From an uncultured Sulfitobacter sp. (GTDB lineage Bacteria > Pseudomonadota > Alphaproteobacteria > Rhodobacterales > Rhodobacteraceae), in assembly GCA_947501805.1 (NCBI GenBank), contig CANMXJ010000001.1:124001-188000 (forward strand): a stretch of 64,000 nucleotides of DNA, written 5' to 3'. The notes beneath the pieces are model-generated. The model was not told where the DNA came from. It searched no databases and saw only the letters and a list, made by a program, of their open reading frames with translations. Shown here piece after piece: positions 35,595-45,723 of this stretch. The position numbers and the translations under genes were made by a program. Within the stretch, counting starts at the first letter, position 1. Every line of letters starts with the position of its first letter.

Positions 35595-37558
35595 TCTGCA
35601 GGTACCGGTGTTGCGCGGCGCTTGGACGCCCCTGCTGCCACGCGGAAACGGCGGTCGGACAGGCTGAGTAGTCCGCCTAACGCCATCAGGGCGCAGCCGA
35701 TCCAGATCCAGTTCGTCATCGGTTTAATATAGGTGCGGATGGTCCAGCCCCCGCCGTTCTGCTCGTCGCCAATCACGACATAGACGTCACGTTTGAGGTC
35801 GTAATCAATTGCCGCTTCCGTCGTCGGCATCTGTGCCACCGGATAGAACCGCTTTTCGGGGCGCAACTCGGCGATCACTTGACCGCCCTTGGCCAGCGTC
35901 AGCACACCCATTGTGGCCTGGTAGTTTGGCCCGCGAACGTCCTGTACATCCATTAAAGTCAGCTCGTAATTGCCAACGCTCCAGGGTTGACCAATTTTGG
36001 CGACCCGAATGTCATCAACCGTCCACGCAGTGAGACCCGCAATACCGGCCATCGTGACACCCAAACCTGCATGTGCCACCGCTTTACCCCAATCGGCACG
36101 GGGCAATCTGAACAGACGGCCAAGACGGTTTGCACCACGTCCGGTTCGTTGAATCAACTCGACAACCACGCCCATCACCAGCCAAGCGCCAAGGAACATA
36201 CCGACCGGCCCGATCATACTGCGGCCTGTTTGCATGACATAGGCCAAACACCCAACAGCCAATGCCAGTACAAAAACATACCGCAACGGCTTCATTGCCT
36301 TGACGATGCTTGCCCTTTTCCAAGGCAACACAGACCCCACAGGCAAGATCAACCCAAGCGCCACCATGAACGGTGTAAAGGCCGCATTAAAGAACGGAGG
36401 ACCAACGGAGAGTTTGCGATCAAAGAACATTTCGGCCACCAGCGGCCACATGGTGCCGACAAACACTACAAAACACGACACGGCGAGCAAAAGGTTGTTC
36501 ACCAGCAAGGCGGATTCACGGCTTTGCAGACCAAAGACGCCTTTGGCCTCCATCGTGCTTGCGCGCAGCGTGAAGAGCACCAGTGCGCCCCCCATGAAAA
36601 AGCCCATGATCATCAAAATCCAGATGCCCCGCTCGGGGTCATTGGCAAAGGCATGCACCGACGTCAACAAACCGGAACGCACGATAAATGTGCCAATTAA
36701 TGAGAAACCAAAAGCAAGGATCGCAAGCAGGATTGTCCAGCTTTTCAATGCCTCTCGTTTTTCAACCACGATCGCGGAATGCAACAATGCAACCGCCAGC
36801 AACCATGGCATAAAGGACGCATTTTCAACCGGATCCCAAAACCAGAAACCGCCCCAGCCAAGCTCGTAGTAGGCCCACCAAGAGCCAAGCGCGATTCCGA
36901 TGGTAAGGAAAACCCATGCCGCCAGTGTCCATGGACGCACCCAACGGCCCCACGCCGCGTCGACGCGCCCCTCAATCAAGGCAGCCACGGCAAAACTGAA
37001 CGCCATACTCAGGCCAACGTAACCGAGATACAGGAATGGCGGATGAAAGGCCAAACCGGGATCTTGCAGGAGCGGGTTCAAGTCCTGTCCATCAAAGGGC
37101 GGCGTATCAAGCCGCAGGAACGGGTTGGATGTAAAGATAATGAAGGCAAAAAACGCGACACCAATCGCGGCTTGAACGCTTAACACACGCGCCCTCAACG
37201 TAGGTGGCAAGTTCCCCCCGAACCACGCAGCCATCGCGCCAAACAAGGTAACGATCAACACCCAAAGCAGCATAGAGCCTTCGTGATTGCCCCATGTACC
37301 GCTGATCTTGTAGAGCATCGGCTTTGCCGAATGGCTGTTAAGCCACACCAGCCGCAATGAAAAATCGGACGTGATAAACGCCCACATCAAAGCCCCGAAC
37401 GCCAGAGCGGTCAAAGCAAACTGCGCTGCAGCGGCGGGTTCCGCCACTGCCATCCAGCCATGCCAGCGTTTGTGCGCACCAATCATGGGCACCACAGTTT
37501 GTACAATCGCCACCGCAAAGGCGAGGATCATAGCGAAATGTCCGAGCTCTGTAATCAT
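35591..37558 (-). CDS. ccmF: Heme lyase CcmF
   Basis: Integral membrane core of the cytochrome c heme-ligation complex. 655 residues with about 15 hydrophobic segments. The WWD heme-handling motif is present as WGGFWFWDPVENASFMPWL (about 232-250), and conserved histidines flank it (GTWGNHEGSMLLWV at about 88-101). CcmF also binds CcmH, encoded directly downstream with a 4-base overlap. 73 bases separate its start from the end of the GTA-type holin gene upstream. Confidence 0.97.
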   Translation of the reverse strand: MITELGHFAMILAFAVAIVQTVVPMIGAHKRWHGWMAVAEPAAAAQFALTALAFGALMWAFITSDFSLRLVWLNSHSAKPMLYKISGTWGNHEGSMLLWVLIVTLFGAMAAWFGGNLPPTLRARVLSVQAAIGVAFFAFIIFTSNPFLRLDTPPFDGQDLNPLLQDPGLAFHPPFLYLGYVGLSMAFSFAVAALIEGRVDAAWGRWVRPWTLAAWVFLTIGIALGSWWAYYELGWGGFWFWDPVENASFMPWLLAVALLHSAIVVEKREALKSWTILLAILAFGFSLIGTFIVRSGLLTSVHAFANDPERGIWILMIMGFFMGGALVLFTLRASTMEAKGVFGLQSRESALLVNNLLLAVSCFVVFVGTMWPLVAEMFFDRKLSVGPPFFNAAFTPFMVALGLILPVGSVLPWKRASIVKAMKPLRYVFVLALAVGCLAYVMQTGRSMIGPVGMFLGAWLVMGVVVELIQRTGRGANRLGRLFRLPRADWGKAVAHAGLGVTMAGIAGLTAWTVDDIRVAKIGQPWSVGNYELTLMDVQDVRGPNYQATMGVLTLAKGGQVIAELRPEKRFYPVAQMPTTEAAIDYDLKRDVYVVIGDEQNGGGWTIRTYIKPMTNWIWIGCALMALGGLLSLSDRRFRVAAGASKRRATPVPAE

Positions 37559-37631
37559 GCCCGTAACATACGCGCCAATTGACGATCATGCCACGTCAAT
37601 TCACCGTGATTTGGCGTACAAAGCGTCGCAG

Positions 37632-38207
37632 TCAGCGGCGCGTACGTCTCCATGCCTCAAGCGCTGCATTGGCCCCCGGCTTGATCGATGCAACGACCAG
37701 CGTCGCATCCGGCCCGGTATCCGCCGACGACACCCTTTCGCGGCGCAACGCCTGTATCGCTTCGATGTTCTTGAGCACCTCGGGCACCCGCGTCACCGTC
37801 CCGACAATCTCGCGTTGGAAATCCTGTGCTTTGATCTGGTGACGCGAGCCAAAATAGAACGACACGATCACGCCAAGCAGCCACCAAAGCGGCTCGGGAA
37901 CCAGCGCAATCCCCTGCATACGCTCGGAAAACCACAGCGGATTGACCATCGCTGAAATGAACAACCCCAAAGTACCCAACGCCAGTGCAGGACGCGGGAC
38001 GCGGTTCAAACCATCCATCAACCGGTCAAACCGTCCCTTACGTGGCACCAGAAACTCTGCGCCAAATTGCGTCATTGCCTGCCCCTGCACAACAGCGCCC
38101 CGTTGCGCCCCCGCTTCGGCATTCTCGCGAAACACTTCGACTGTATCACGCACCACATTTCGCTGGCTGCCGAAAACAATTGTGAATAGCCGCTCGATCA
38201 CCCCCAT
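37632..38207 (-). CDS. GTA-type holin (three-transmembrane family)
   Basis: 191 residues starting MGVIERLFTIVFGSQRN. It has hydrophobic segments at about 78-98 (PALALGTLGLFISAMVNPLWF) and 105-125 (LVPEPLWWLLGVIVSFYFG) with an amphipathic N-terminal part. This matches the 'holin of 3TMs, for gene-transfer release' family, whose R. capsulatus member acts with an endolysin to release gene transfer agent particles. The ATG at 38207 overlaps the endolysin stop by 10 bases. An upstream frame extension to 38285 lies inside the endolysin gene and was rejected. Family assignment is from memory of sequence features; moderately sure. Confidence 0.85.
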   Translation of the reverse strand: MGVIERLFTIVFGSQRNVVRDTVEVFRENAEAGAQRGAVVQGQAMTQFGAEFLVPRKGRFDRLMDGLNRVPRPALALGTLGLFISAMVNPLWFSERMQGIALVPEPLWWLLGVIVSFYFGSRHQIKAQDFQREIVGTVTRVPEVLKNIEAIQALRRERVSSADTGPDATLVVASIKPGANAALEAWRRTRR

Positions 38208-38809
38208 GCCGCAGTCCTTTTCCGAAACTCTGCCATGCTCAGGTGGTAAGGCCGCGCAATAAATTCCTCTGCCCGCTTGATCCACCCGCCTTTGCCGCCT
38301 GCCCGCGTGCGTGCGTATTTCCGGCTTGCAGGACGCCGATCCGCCAAACGGAAGTAATAGTTGCGCCGCGCAATGCCGAACGCATCCACCAGATGATCCG
38401 GCGCAGCGTTCATCGCTTGGCGTGTTGCTGCGATACTCTGCGGCCCAAGCACACCGTCAACACTGACGTTGATCCCCATCTCCCGCAGCAATTGCTGCAA
38501 AATGCGGATCGCATTGCCCCCCGCATTCACGTACATATCGAAAACCGACGGTTGTAGCGGCACTGGTAATTCCCCGATCAACGGGCGCTCGAAATAGTGC
38601 TGAATGAAGATTTCGACAGCTTGCGCGCGGGTCAGGGCCTTGACGTCCGCCACGCCGATACTGCCATCGTGGTCAAGGTCCAACCCCAATCGCCGCATCG
38701 TATGGATCGTAACGCCGAAATTAGTCGCACCGCCCGGATCATCGGGATCGTTCACATAGCCGCCTTCGCGGGCGACAATCTCCTGTGCAATGTCCGTGAC
38801 TGACACCAT
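38198..38809 (-). CDS. GTA-associated endolysin (GH108 N-acetylmuramidase with peptidoglycan-binding domain)
   Basis: 203 residues. GH108 lysozyme-like motif REGGYVNDPDDPGGATNFGVT (about 14-34), with the catalytic Glu15, followed by a short helical region, FDMYVNAGG (about 91-99), and a C-terminal peptidoglycan-binding part (about 110-185, VDGVLGPQSIAATRQAM). Partner of the holin, whose start it overlaps by 10 bases. In R. capsulatus the corresponding endolysin and holin genes sit away from the main GTA structural cluster and are needed for particle release. Here they are inserted between ccmE and ccmF. No phage structural genes are nearby. Confidence 0.9.
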   Translation of the reverse strand: MVSVTDIAQEIVAREGGYVNDPDDPGGATNFGVTIHTMRRLGLDLDHDGSIGVADVKALTRAQAVEIFIQHYFERPLIGELPVPLQPSVFDMYVNAGGNAIRILQQLLREMGINVSVDGVLGPQSIAATRQAMNAAPDHLVDAFGIARRNYYFRLADRRPASRKYARTRAGGKGGWIKRAEEFIARPYHLSMAEFRKRTAAWG

Positions 38810-38826
38810 AACGTCTGCTCCTCACC

Positions 38827-38842
38827 GTTAAACCACGGGTAA
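38827..38842 (-). promoter_or_regulatory. Near-consensus CtrA site upstream of the lysis cassette
   Basis: On the minus strand TTAC-N7-TTAAC, one base from the CtrA consensus TTAA-N7-TTAAC. It is 18-33 bases before the endolysin start. A further isolated half-site TTAAC occurs at 38859-38863 (read on the plus strand). In R. capsulatus CtrA is required for GTA lysis gene expression, which makes this worth noting; a chance match is possible. Confidence 0.4.
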
Positions 38843-38887
38843 GGAACACATCAAATTATTAACGCCAGATCGCTGCGCCGTACGCTG

Positions 38888-39340
38888 CTAGCCTTCAGGG
38901 TCCACGTAAACGCCCTGCGCTTTTAACGCATCCACGACCTCGGAAGGCATGTAGGTCTCGTCGTGTTTCGCAAGAATTTCAGTAGCTTCAAAGACACCAT
39001 TGATGTAACGTCCCGTCCCCACCATCCCCTGATTTTCTTCAAACAGGTCAGGCAGAACCCCTTTGAATGTCACCGGAACCGTTGCGCCACCATCAGTCAC
39101 GCTAAAGCTAATCGTCTCGCTCTCACCACGTTTGAGCGTCCCTTCTTCAACAAGACCGCCAATGCGAAACACTTCCGACGGCCCCGGAGGCTCCGCAATC
39201 ACCTGTGACGGTGCGCGAAAGAAGTTGATCCCGTCACGCATCGCGTACCCGATCAGTGCGGTCGAGGCGATCAACGCCACCACCGCCACTGCAATCACCT
39301 GAATACGTCTTTGTTTCTTGAGGCTTTTCATACCACTCAC
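38888..39340 (-). CDS. ccmE: Heme chaperone CcmE
   Basis: Carries heme covalently in the periplasm and hands it to CcmF/CcmH. 150 residues: N-terminal membrane anchor (about 11-32), OB-fold domain, and the heme-binding HxxxY motif KHDETYMP with His126 and Tyr130. It overlaps argC by four bases (ATGA at 39337-39340). Downstream of it the lysis genes separate it from ccmF. Confidence 0.97.
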   Translation of the reverse strand: MSGMKSLKKQRRIQVIAVAVVALIASTALIGYAMRDGINFFRAPSQVIAEPPGPSEVFRIGGLVEEGTLKRGESETISFSVTDGGATVPVTFKGVLPDLFEENQGMVGTGRYINGVFEATEILAKHDETYMPSEVVDALKAQGVYVDPEG

Positions 39341-40362
39341 GGAAATAGCGGGGCCATCATCAGCCCCTCGGTCTCTTCTATATCTAACATCAGATTGGCA
39401 TTCTGCAACGCCTGCCCGCTGCTACCTTTTGTCAGGTTATCAAGCACGGCCGTAATAATCGCGCGCCCCTCGATCCGGTCCTCTGCCACCCCGATATGGC
39501 AAAAATTCGATCCCCGGATATGCCGCGTGCTGGGCGTTTGACCAAACGGGATCACCTCGATAAACGGCTCGTCGGCATAGGCTTTTTCCAAAGTATTATA
39601 AATAGCTTGCGGCTTACCCTTCACGTAAACTGTCGCGAGTATTCCACGGTTTGCAGGCACCAGATGCGGCGTGAACTGCACCTTCACCGGCCGCCCTGCC
39701 ACCGCAGAAAACTCCTGATCAAATTCGCCCAGGTGCCGATGCGTGCCACCAATGGCGTAGGCGTGGTAGCCTTCCGATAATTCCGCGTGAAGCAGATTTT
39801 CCTTGAGCGAACGACCTGCCCCCGACACCGCGCATTTCAGATCCAGAATGATATCGTCCAGATCAATCACACCCGCCGCAATCAAGGGACGCAACGCAAA
39901 CTGCCCTGTCGCGGCATTGCACCCCGTTCCGGCAACCAATCGGGCGAATTTGATCTCTTCACGGTAAAACTCCGTCAGGCCGTATACGGCTTCTGCCTGC
40001 TGTTCCAACGCGGCATGCGGATTGCCATACCATTTTTCATATTCAGCCGGATCACGTAGCCGGAAGTCTGCTGACAAATCGACAATCTTGAGAGTCTTCG
40101 GCAATTTGGCGATGACTTCCTGCGAGGTTTTATGCGGCAAGGCGCAAAAACACAGATCAATGTTCGCAAAATCAATCTCATCAAATTTGACCAATGTGGG
40201 CAAATCCAGATGGCGCAGATGCGGAAAGACCTCGGCCAAGCTTTGTCCCGCTTTGGAAAATGCGCCCAAAGCTTTGATTTGCATTGAGGAATGTCCGGAA
40301 ATCAACCGGATCAACTCAGCGCCCGTGTAACCGGATGCGCCCAGAATAGCGATATTGTACAT
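39337..40362 (-). CDS. argC: N-acetyl-gamma-glutamyl-phosphate reductase
   Basis: Third step of arginine synthesis. 341 residues. N-terminal NADP site [17 protein letters not shown] (about 4-20), catalytic cysteine in [11 protein letters not shown] (near residue 148), and C-terminal conserved SNFCHIGV. It is the standard ArgC type 1 length. Its last bases overlap the ccmE start, so arginine synthesis and cytochrome maturation genes share a transcript here. Confidence 0.96.
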   Translation of the reverse strand: MYNIAILGASGYTGAELIRLISGHSSMQIKALGAFSKAGQSLAEVFPHLRHLDLPTLVKFDEIDFANIDLCFCALPHKTSQEVIAKLPKTLKIVDLSADFRLRDPAEYEKWYGNPHAALEQQAEAVYGLTEFYREEIKFARLVAGTGCNAATGQFALRPLIAAGVIDLDDIILDLKCAVSGAGRSLKENLLHAELSEGYHAYAIGGTHRHLGEFDQEFSAVAGRPVKVQFTPHLVPANRGILATVYVKGKPQAIYNTLEKAYADEPFIEVIPFGQTPSTRHIRGSNFCHIGVAEDRIEGRAIITAVLDNLTKGSSGQALQNANLMLDIEETEGLMMAPLFP

Positions 40363-40400
40363 ACGTCTCGTCCCTTGTTGGGGTGTCGTTTAAGCGAAAA

Positions 40401-41210
40401 TCAGGCAGCCGTGAATTGGATTGATCGTCGCAAAAACTGTGTCGCACGGCTGGAGACCTGCTTGGGATCGCCCGTCGTCAAAAACGCAGCCTCGCCAGAT
40501 CCGAGCTTATCCGGATGGCGCTCCAGATAGTCCGCCAGACTGTCCGCAACCAGATTGGCCTGCGAATACACCGTGACATCTTCGCCCAGCGCCTCCTGAA
40601 AGGTTTCCTGCATCAGCGGATAATGCGTGCAGCCAAGGATCGCGGCATTGGGTTCCGGCATTTTGCGTTTCAGCGCGTCAACATGGGACCGCACCAAGGC
40701 TTCGGCCAGAATGAAATCACCATCTTCAATTGCATCGACCACACCGCCGCAGGCCTGCCCCTCAACATCCACACCAATTGCGCGAAACGCCAACTCGCGC
40801 TGAAACGCACGGCTGGCAACAGTCGCAGGCGTCGCAAACAGCGCCACGTGCTTCACCGCCACCTCGCGTGGTGGCGAATTGTCGCCCCACTGGCGTTCCG
40901 TCATCGCTTCGATCAGCGGTACAAAAACACCCAACACACGCTTGTTTTCGGGCACCCAGGCTTCCTGCATCCGGCGCAAAGCTGCTGCAGACGCTGTGTT
41001 ACAGGCAAGGATCACCAGATCGCAGCCCGCATCAAACAACCGCTGAGTTGCGGCAATTGTCAGATCATAAATATCGTCAGAAGTACGCACGCCGTAGGGT
41101 GCATTGGCACTATCAGCAAGATAGATGAAATCCACGTCCGGCAGACGTTCCTGCACAGCGGATAATACGGTCAACCCACCCAAACCACTGTCAAAAATAC
41201 CAACTGCCAT
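40401..41210 (-). CDS. murI: Glutamate racemase
   Basis: Makes D-glutamate for peptidoglycan. 269 residues. Two catalytic cysteines: Cys70 in LACNTAS and Cys194 in LGCTHYPL. N-terminal [15 protein letters not shown] and [11 protein letters not shown] are family signatures. It lies between argC and an acyltransferase gene, all leftward with short gaps. Confidence 0.96.
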   Translation of the reverse strand: MAVGIFDSGLGGLTVLSAVQERLPDVDFIYLADSANAPYGVRTSDDIYDLTIAATQRLFDAGCDLVILACNTASAAALRRMQEAWVPENKRVLGVFVPLIEAMTERQWGDNSPPREVAVKHVALFATPATVASRAFQRELAFRAIGVDVEGQACGGVVDAIEDGDFILAEALVRSHVDALKRKMPEPNAAILGCTHYPLMQETFQEALGEDVTVYSQANLVADSLADYLERHPDKLGSGEAAFLTTGDPKQVSSRATQFLRRSIQFTAA

Positions 41211-41239
41211 GATGCCCCTCGTCCTTGCTCGACGCGCCG

Positions 41240-42109
41240 CTACTGCCTAATTTCAAGCCCAAGCGGATAGATTGCAAGCGGCTTTGGTGACAGGTCATAC
41301 GTGGCTTTGCGCAGGAAATCCATCATGGCTTTTGCGTCTCCCGAAAGTGGGTCCAACACGTCACGGCCAAGCGGTGTACCTACGGCCACACGCACAGGTC
41401 TGTCGAGCCGGCGTTCAAACTCGCGCATCAGCAGCCCCAAGCGCAAATTCACATGCAGGTGGCTCGCTATCTGGAACATCGCGCTGGTCTGCCCGTCAAA
41501 GTAAACCGGCACCACTTCGGCACGTGATCGGGCAATCATCCGCGCTGTAAAACCACCCCAGCCCGGATCCATCGGCTTGTCAAAAGCCCGTGCGCCTGTG
41601 CTGACGGTTCCTCCCGGAAATACGCCTATCGCACCACCTGCGCGCAGATGGGCAAGCGACCTGCGCCGTGTCTCAAGGTTCAATGCCAAGGCTGCTTGAT
41701 CCCTTTCAAAACTGACCGGAAGGACATGGCCCTTTACCTCCGGAACAACGTCAAAAACTGAATTGGCAATTATCCGGAAATCTTCCCGCCGCTGCGATAA
41801 AATTTGCCCCAACATCAATCCGTCGAGTATGCCATACGGGTGGTTTGCCACCACAATCACCGGCCCGACCCGAGGGATCAACGACGGACTGCCTGCCGTC
41901 AGGTCAAGGCTTAGCCCGCAGCGTTTGGCCATCATATCGAAAAACCCGTGCCCCAAGGCAACATCGCCGCCATATCCCTGCGCGCGCGAGACCAGACGCC
42001 GCTTCCCCGACGCCTTTTCCATAAGGCGTATCAGATTGCGCCCCATAGAGGTTTCAACCCCATGCGCGTAGCTGAAGCGCTGTTGTGCTTCGCGCACCCG
42101 CGCGCGCAA
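41240..42109 (-). CDS. PlsC-like lysophospholipid acyltransferase family protein
   Basis: 289 residues. Acyltransferase motif I as NHPYGILDG with His90 and Asp96, an HX5D spacing typical of a hemolysin-like subgroup rather than the usual HX4D. Motif III is [10 protein letters not shown] (about 174-183), and PVYFDGQTS follows. It probably acylates a lysolipid or an amino-lipid at the inner membrane; roseobacters use such enzymes for ornithine or glutamine lipids, but the substrate is not decidable here. It starts one base before the stop of the long oxidoreductase gene upstream and probably belongs to that transcript. Confidence 0.82.
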   Translation of the reverse strand: MRARVREAQQRFSYAHGVETSMGRNLIRLMEKASGKRRLVSRAQGYGGDVALGHGFFDMMAKRCGLSLDLTAGSPSLIPRVGPVIVVANHPYGILDGLMLGQILSQRREDFRIIANSVFDVVPEVKGHVLPVSFERDQAALALNLETRRRSLAHLRAGGAIGVFPGGTVSTGARAFDKPMDPGWGGFTARMIARSRAEVVPVYFDGQTSAMFQIASHLHVNLRLGLLMREFERRLDRPVRVAVGTPLGRDVLDPLSGDAKAMMDFLRKATYDLSPKPLAIYPLGLEIRQ

Positions 42110-42110
42110 T

Positions 42111-45100
42111 CTACTCTGCCGCCTTGGCTGTTAGCGCACCACCTGCATGGATCACGCTCAACAACTCCTCACGCCGTTTCCCCGCCTTGGCCTCGTTTGC
42201 CTGTTTGACCGGTCCGAACCCGCGAATTTTCTTGGGCAATTCGGCCAGCGCAACAACGGCGTCGTGCGTCTGCTCTGTCAGTTTAGGCAAAACATCCGCC
42301 ATGTCTTTCTCGTATTGCTTGATCAAGGCGCGTTCCATCTTGCGCTCTGCTGTGTAGCCGAACACATCAAATGGCGTGCCGCGCAAGCGTTTCATCCGCG
42401 CCAGCATACGCATCGGACCTTCCAGCCATGGACCGAACTCGCGTTTCATGGGACGTCCGTCCGGCAGCGTTTTAGACAACAAAGGCGGTGCCAGATTGAA
42501 GGTCATCTTGAAATCGCCGTCAAACTCGGCCTGCGCTTTTTCACGACTGCTCAGCAGCAAACGCGCCACTTCATATTCGTCCTTGTAGGCAAGCAGCTTG
42601 TGATAGCCTTCGGCCACCGCCGCCTTGACTGCCTTGTCTTCGATGCTGTTCACCAACTTGGCATAGCGCTTTGCCAGCCGCTTGCCCTGATAGGCGGTCA
42701 GATGATCCATGCGGAAGGCAATCTTATCCTCAAGCGTCTTGGGCAATGCCACCACTTTGGGTTCCATGACCCGTGCGGCGTCTTGCGGATACAGGACAGC
42801 CCAGCGCCCGATTTCAAAGGCCCGCAGGTTCCGTTCAACTGCCGCCCCGTTCATCCGGATCGCGTCTTGCAGACTGTCCAGCGTCAGGGGCAACAATCCC
42901 TTCTGCCATGCTGCTCCAAACACCATCATATTGGAAAAAATGCTGTCGCCCAGCGCCACTTTTGCCAGATCGGAGGCATCAAACAGGGTCACGTCGTCCT
43001 TGAGCCGCGCCTCAAGCGCCAGTGTCAGGCGGTCATATGGCAACTGGAATTCGGTATCACGGGTGAAGTCCCCCGTTATGATCTGATGGGAGTTTACCAC
43101 AGCGCCCGTGCGCCCCGCCTGCGTCAGCCCCAGTGTTTTGGACCCGGCAGACACCACCAGATCGCCACCGATCAGCGCATGCGCCTCGCCCGTGGCTACA
43201 CGAATGGCTGAAATATCCTCGGGCTTGTTCGCCAGACGACAATGGATATGCACAGCGCCACCCTTTTGGGCAAGCCCCGCCATCTCCATCATGCCCGCCC
43301 CTTTGCCGTCCAGCTGCGCCGCCTGTGCCAGTACGGCGCCGATGGTCACAACACCCGTACCACCCACCCCCGTGATGACCACGTTATGCGTGCAGTTGAT
43401 GGCCGGAAGGTCCGGCATCGGCAGGTCGGGAATGTTGATTTCTGCGGTGGCTTCCTTGCGCACTGTTGCGCCTTCCAGCGTCACAAATGACGGGCAGAAA
43501 CCTTTCACACAGGAGAAATCCTTGTTGCATGACGACTGATCAATCGCCCGTTTACGCCCCAGTTCAGTTTCCGCAGGCACAATCGACACACAGTTGGATT
43601 GTACACCACAATCGCCACAGCCCTCACAGACATCCGTATTGATAAACACCCGCTTGTCGGGATCAGGAAACAACCCGCGTTTGCGGCGGCGACGTTTTTC
43701 AGCGGCGCAGGTCTGGATATAGACAATTGCGCTGACGCCTTCCTTGGTCGCCATATCCTTTTGCACCGCATCCAGTTGCGCCCGTTCGTGCATCGGCACA
43801 CCCTTGAACGCGGCCGGATCAATAGCTTCTTTCTCGTCATAGACAACAGCAAGGTTCTTGACCCCCATCGCCCGTAATTCGGCTACAATGCGCGGTGCGT
43901 CCAGATCACCTTCGTTGTGCTGCCCGCCCGTCATGGCGACAGCATCATTATACAGGATCTTGTAGGTGATGTTCGTACCCGCCGCGAGCGCCGCACGGAT
44001 CGCCTGCACACCGGAGTGGTTGTAGGTTCCGTCCCCTAGGTTCTGGAACACATGCTTGCGCTTGGAAAACGGTGCCTCACCGATCCAGTTGGCACCCTCA
44101 CCGCCCATATGGGTGAAACCTGTTGTCTCGCGGTCCATCCACTGCACCATGTAGTGACACCCGATGCCCGCATAGGCACGACTACCGTCAGGGACTTTGG
44201 TCGATGTATTATGCGGACAGCCCGAACAGAAGTACGGCATCCGTGCCGCGATTTCCTCGGCATTGTCGGCGCGGCGTGCTTCATCCAGCGCAGCCATGCC
44301 TGCTTTGACGCCTTCGGTATCACGCCCCTCTTCGATCAGGATTTCACCCAGCTTCTGCGCAATATAGATCGGGTCCAGCGCGCCGCGTGTCGGGAACAGC
44401 TCTTCGCCATGTTCCAAACCTGCGCCGCCGCCCTTGTACCAGCCGTACACACGTCTGTGCTGGTCCGAAAACAACGCCTCCTTGATCTGCACCTCGATCA
44501 GCTTGCGCTTTTCCTCAACCACCACAACCAGATCCAGCCCTTCGGCAAAGGCATGAAAGCCGTGCATGTCCAACGGAAAGGTCTGTCCGATCTTGTAAAG
44601 GGAAATCCCCAGCCGCTCGGCCTCGTTCTCGTCGATGTTCAGCAGGCTCATCGCATGGATCAGGTCCAGCCAGTTCTTGCCTGCGGCAACAAAACCGATC
44701 TTGGCACCACGCTTGCCCCACATGCGCTTGTCCATCTTGTTGGCATGGCTGAAGGCTTCGGCGGCAAAGCGTTTGTGATCAATCATCCGCGCTTCCTGCG
44801 CGTGGGGTGTATCACCCAACCGGATGTTCAGCCCGCCCTCGGGCATGTCAAAGTCCGGTGTGACCAGCTGCATGCGGTTCGGATCACCGTTCACCACACT
44901 TGTGGCCTCCACGGTGTCTTTCATCGTCTTGAGGCCGACCCACAGCCCCGAAAACCGCGATAAAGCCCAACCATAAATCCCGTAATCCAGAATTTCCTGC
45001 ACCCCGGCCGGGCTGACCACAGGCATATAGGCATCCACCATGGCCCATTCCGACTGGTGTAAAACGGTTGAGGATTCGCCCGTGTGGTCATCCCCCATTG

Positions 45101-45527
45101 CCATCAACACCCCCCCATGCGCAGAGGTGCCTGCCATATTGGCATGACGCATCACATCGCCCGAACGGTCCACGCCGGGGCCTTTGCCATACCACAGGCC
45201 AAAAACACCGTCATATTTGCCCTCGCCGCGCAGTTCGGCCTGTTGGGTGCCCCATAACGCGGTCGCTGCCAGATCCTCGTTCAAACCCGCCTGAAACGTC
45301 ACCTGATGCTCGGCCAGAACTTTCTCTGCCTTGGCCATCTGCAAATCGACCGCGCCCAGCGGCGATCCACGATAGCCCGTCACCAATCCCGCCGTGTTCA
45401 GTCCCGCAGCCTTGTCACGCGCCGCCTGCATCAGCGTCAGCCGCACCAAAGCTTGCGTGCCATTCAGCAGCACAGGCGATTTTTCCAAATCAAAGCGGTC
45501 GTTTAGTGAAATCTTTGGCGTCGTCAT
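42111..45527 (-). CDS. Fused indolepyruvate:ferredoxin oxidoreductase
   Basis: 1138-residue single chain joining the alpha (IorA-like) and gamma/beta (IorB-like) parts. Oxidatively decarboxylates aryl (or branched) 2-oxo acids to acyl-CoA. N-terminal pyruvate-ferredoxin-type domain, TPP-binding region with GDGTYNHSG (about 495-503) and NDAVAMTGGQ, and ferredoxin-like cluster ligands CEGCGDCGVQSNC (about 640-652) and SCNKDFSCVKGFC. The C-terminal IorB-like domain begins near VVITGVGGTGVVTIGAVLAQ (about 720-739). The ATG at 45527 has AGGGAGG upstream; 12 codons further up in frame are not coding. Divergent from a LysR regulator 196 bases away, which probably controls it. Confidence 0.93.
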   Translation of the reverse strand: MTTPKISLNDRFDLEKSPVLLNGTQALVRLTLMQAARDKAAGLNTAGLVTGYRGSPLGAVDLQMAKAEKVLAEHQVTFQAGLNEDLAATALWGTQQAELRGEGKYDGVFGLWYGKGPGVDRSGDVMRHANMAGTSAHGGVLMAMGDDHTGESSTVLHQSEWAMVDAYMPVVSPAGVQEILDYGIYGWALSRFSGLWVGLKTMKDTVEATSVVNGDPNRMQLVTPDFDMPEGGLNIRLGDTPHAQEARMIDHKRFAAEAFSHANKMDKRMWGKRGAKIGFVAAGKNWLDLIHAMSLLNIDENEAERLGISLYKIGQTFPLDMHGFHAFAEGLDLVVVVEEKRKLIEVQIKEALFSDQHRRVYGWYKGGGAGLEHGEELFPTRGALDPIYIAQKLGEILIEEGRDTEGVKAGMAALDEARRADNAEEIAARMPYFCSGCPHNTSTKVPDGSRAYAGIGCHYMVQWMDRETTGFTHMGGEGANWIGEAPFSKRKHVFQNLGDGTYNHSGVQAIRAALAAGTNITYKILYNDAVAMTGGQHNEGDLDAPRIVAELRAMGVKNLAVVYDEKEAIDPAAFKGVPMHERAQLDAVQKDMATKEGVSAIVYIQTCAAEKRRRRKRGLFPDPDKRVFINTDVCEGCGDCGVQSNCVSIVPAETELGRKRAIDQSSCNKDFSCVKGFCPSFVTLEGATVRKEATAEINIPDLPMPDLPAINCTHNVVITGVGGTGVVTIGAVLAQAAQLDGKGAGMMEMAGLAQKGGAVHIHCRLANKPEDISAIRVATGEAHALIGGDLVVSAGSKTLGLTQAGRTGAVVNSHQIITGDFTRDTEFQLPYDRLTLALEARLKDDVTLFDASDLAKVALGDSIFSNMMVFGAAWQKGLLPLTLDSLQDAIRMNGAAVERNLRAFEIGRWAVLYPQDAARVMEPKVVALPKTLEDKIAFRMDHLTAYQGKRLAKRYAKLVNSIEDKAVKAAVAEGYHKLLAYKDEYEVARLLLSSREKAQAEFDGDFKMTFNLAPPLLSKTLPDGRPMKREFGPWLEGPMRMLARMKRLRGTPFDVFGYTAERKMERALIKQYEKDMADVLPKLTEQTHDAVVALAELPKKIRGFGPVKQANEAKAGKRREELLSVIHAGGALTAKAAE

Positions 45528-45723
45528 GGCGGGCCTCCCTAGCGTTCCGTCAGTCTTGCACAAATATGACGCAATTATAGGTCACAATTACTGACCTGTA
45601 TAGTCACTTTTCTGAAGCGCCAACCCATTTATTCCCCCTGTACCCTATTCTTGATCAGCCATTATGAGATAGGCAGTGTTATCCGGAGCAGGCACGCAAC
45701 GTGCCAACAAGGAAGTTGGATCA

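Noticed and set aside
37632..38809. Remnant prophage
   Set aside because: Only the lysis pair is present, with no integrase, repressor, capsid, tail or attachment site; a GTA-type cassette is the simpler reading.
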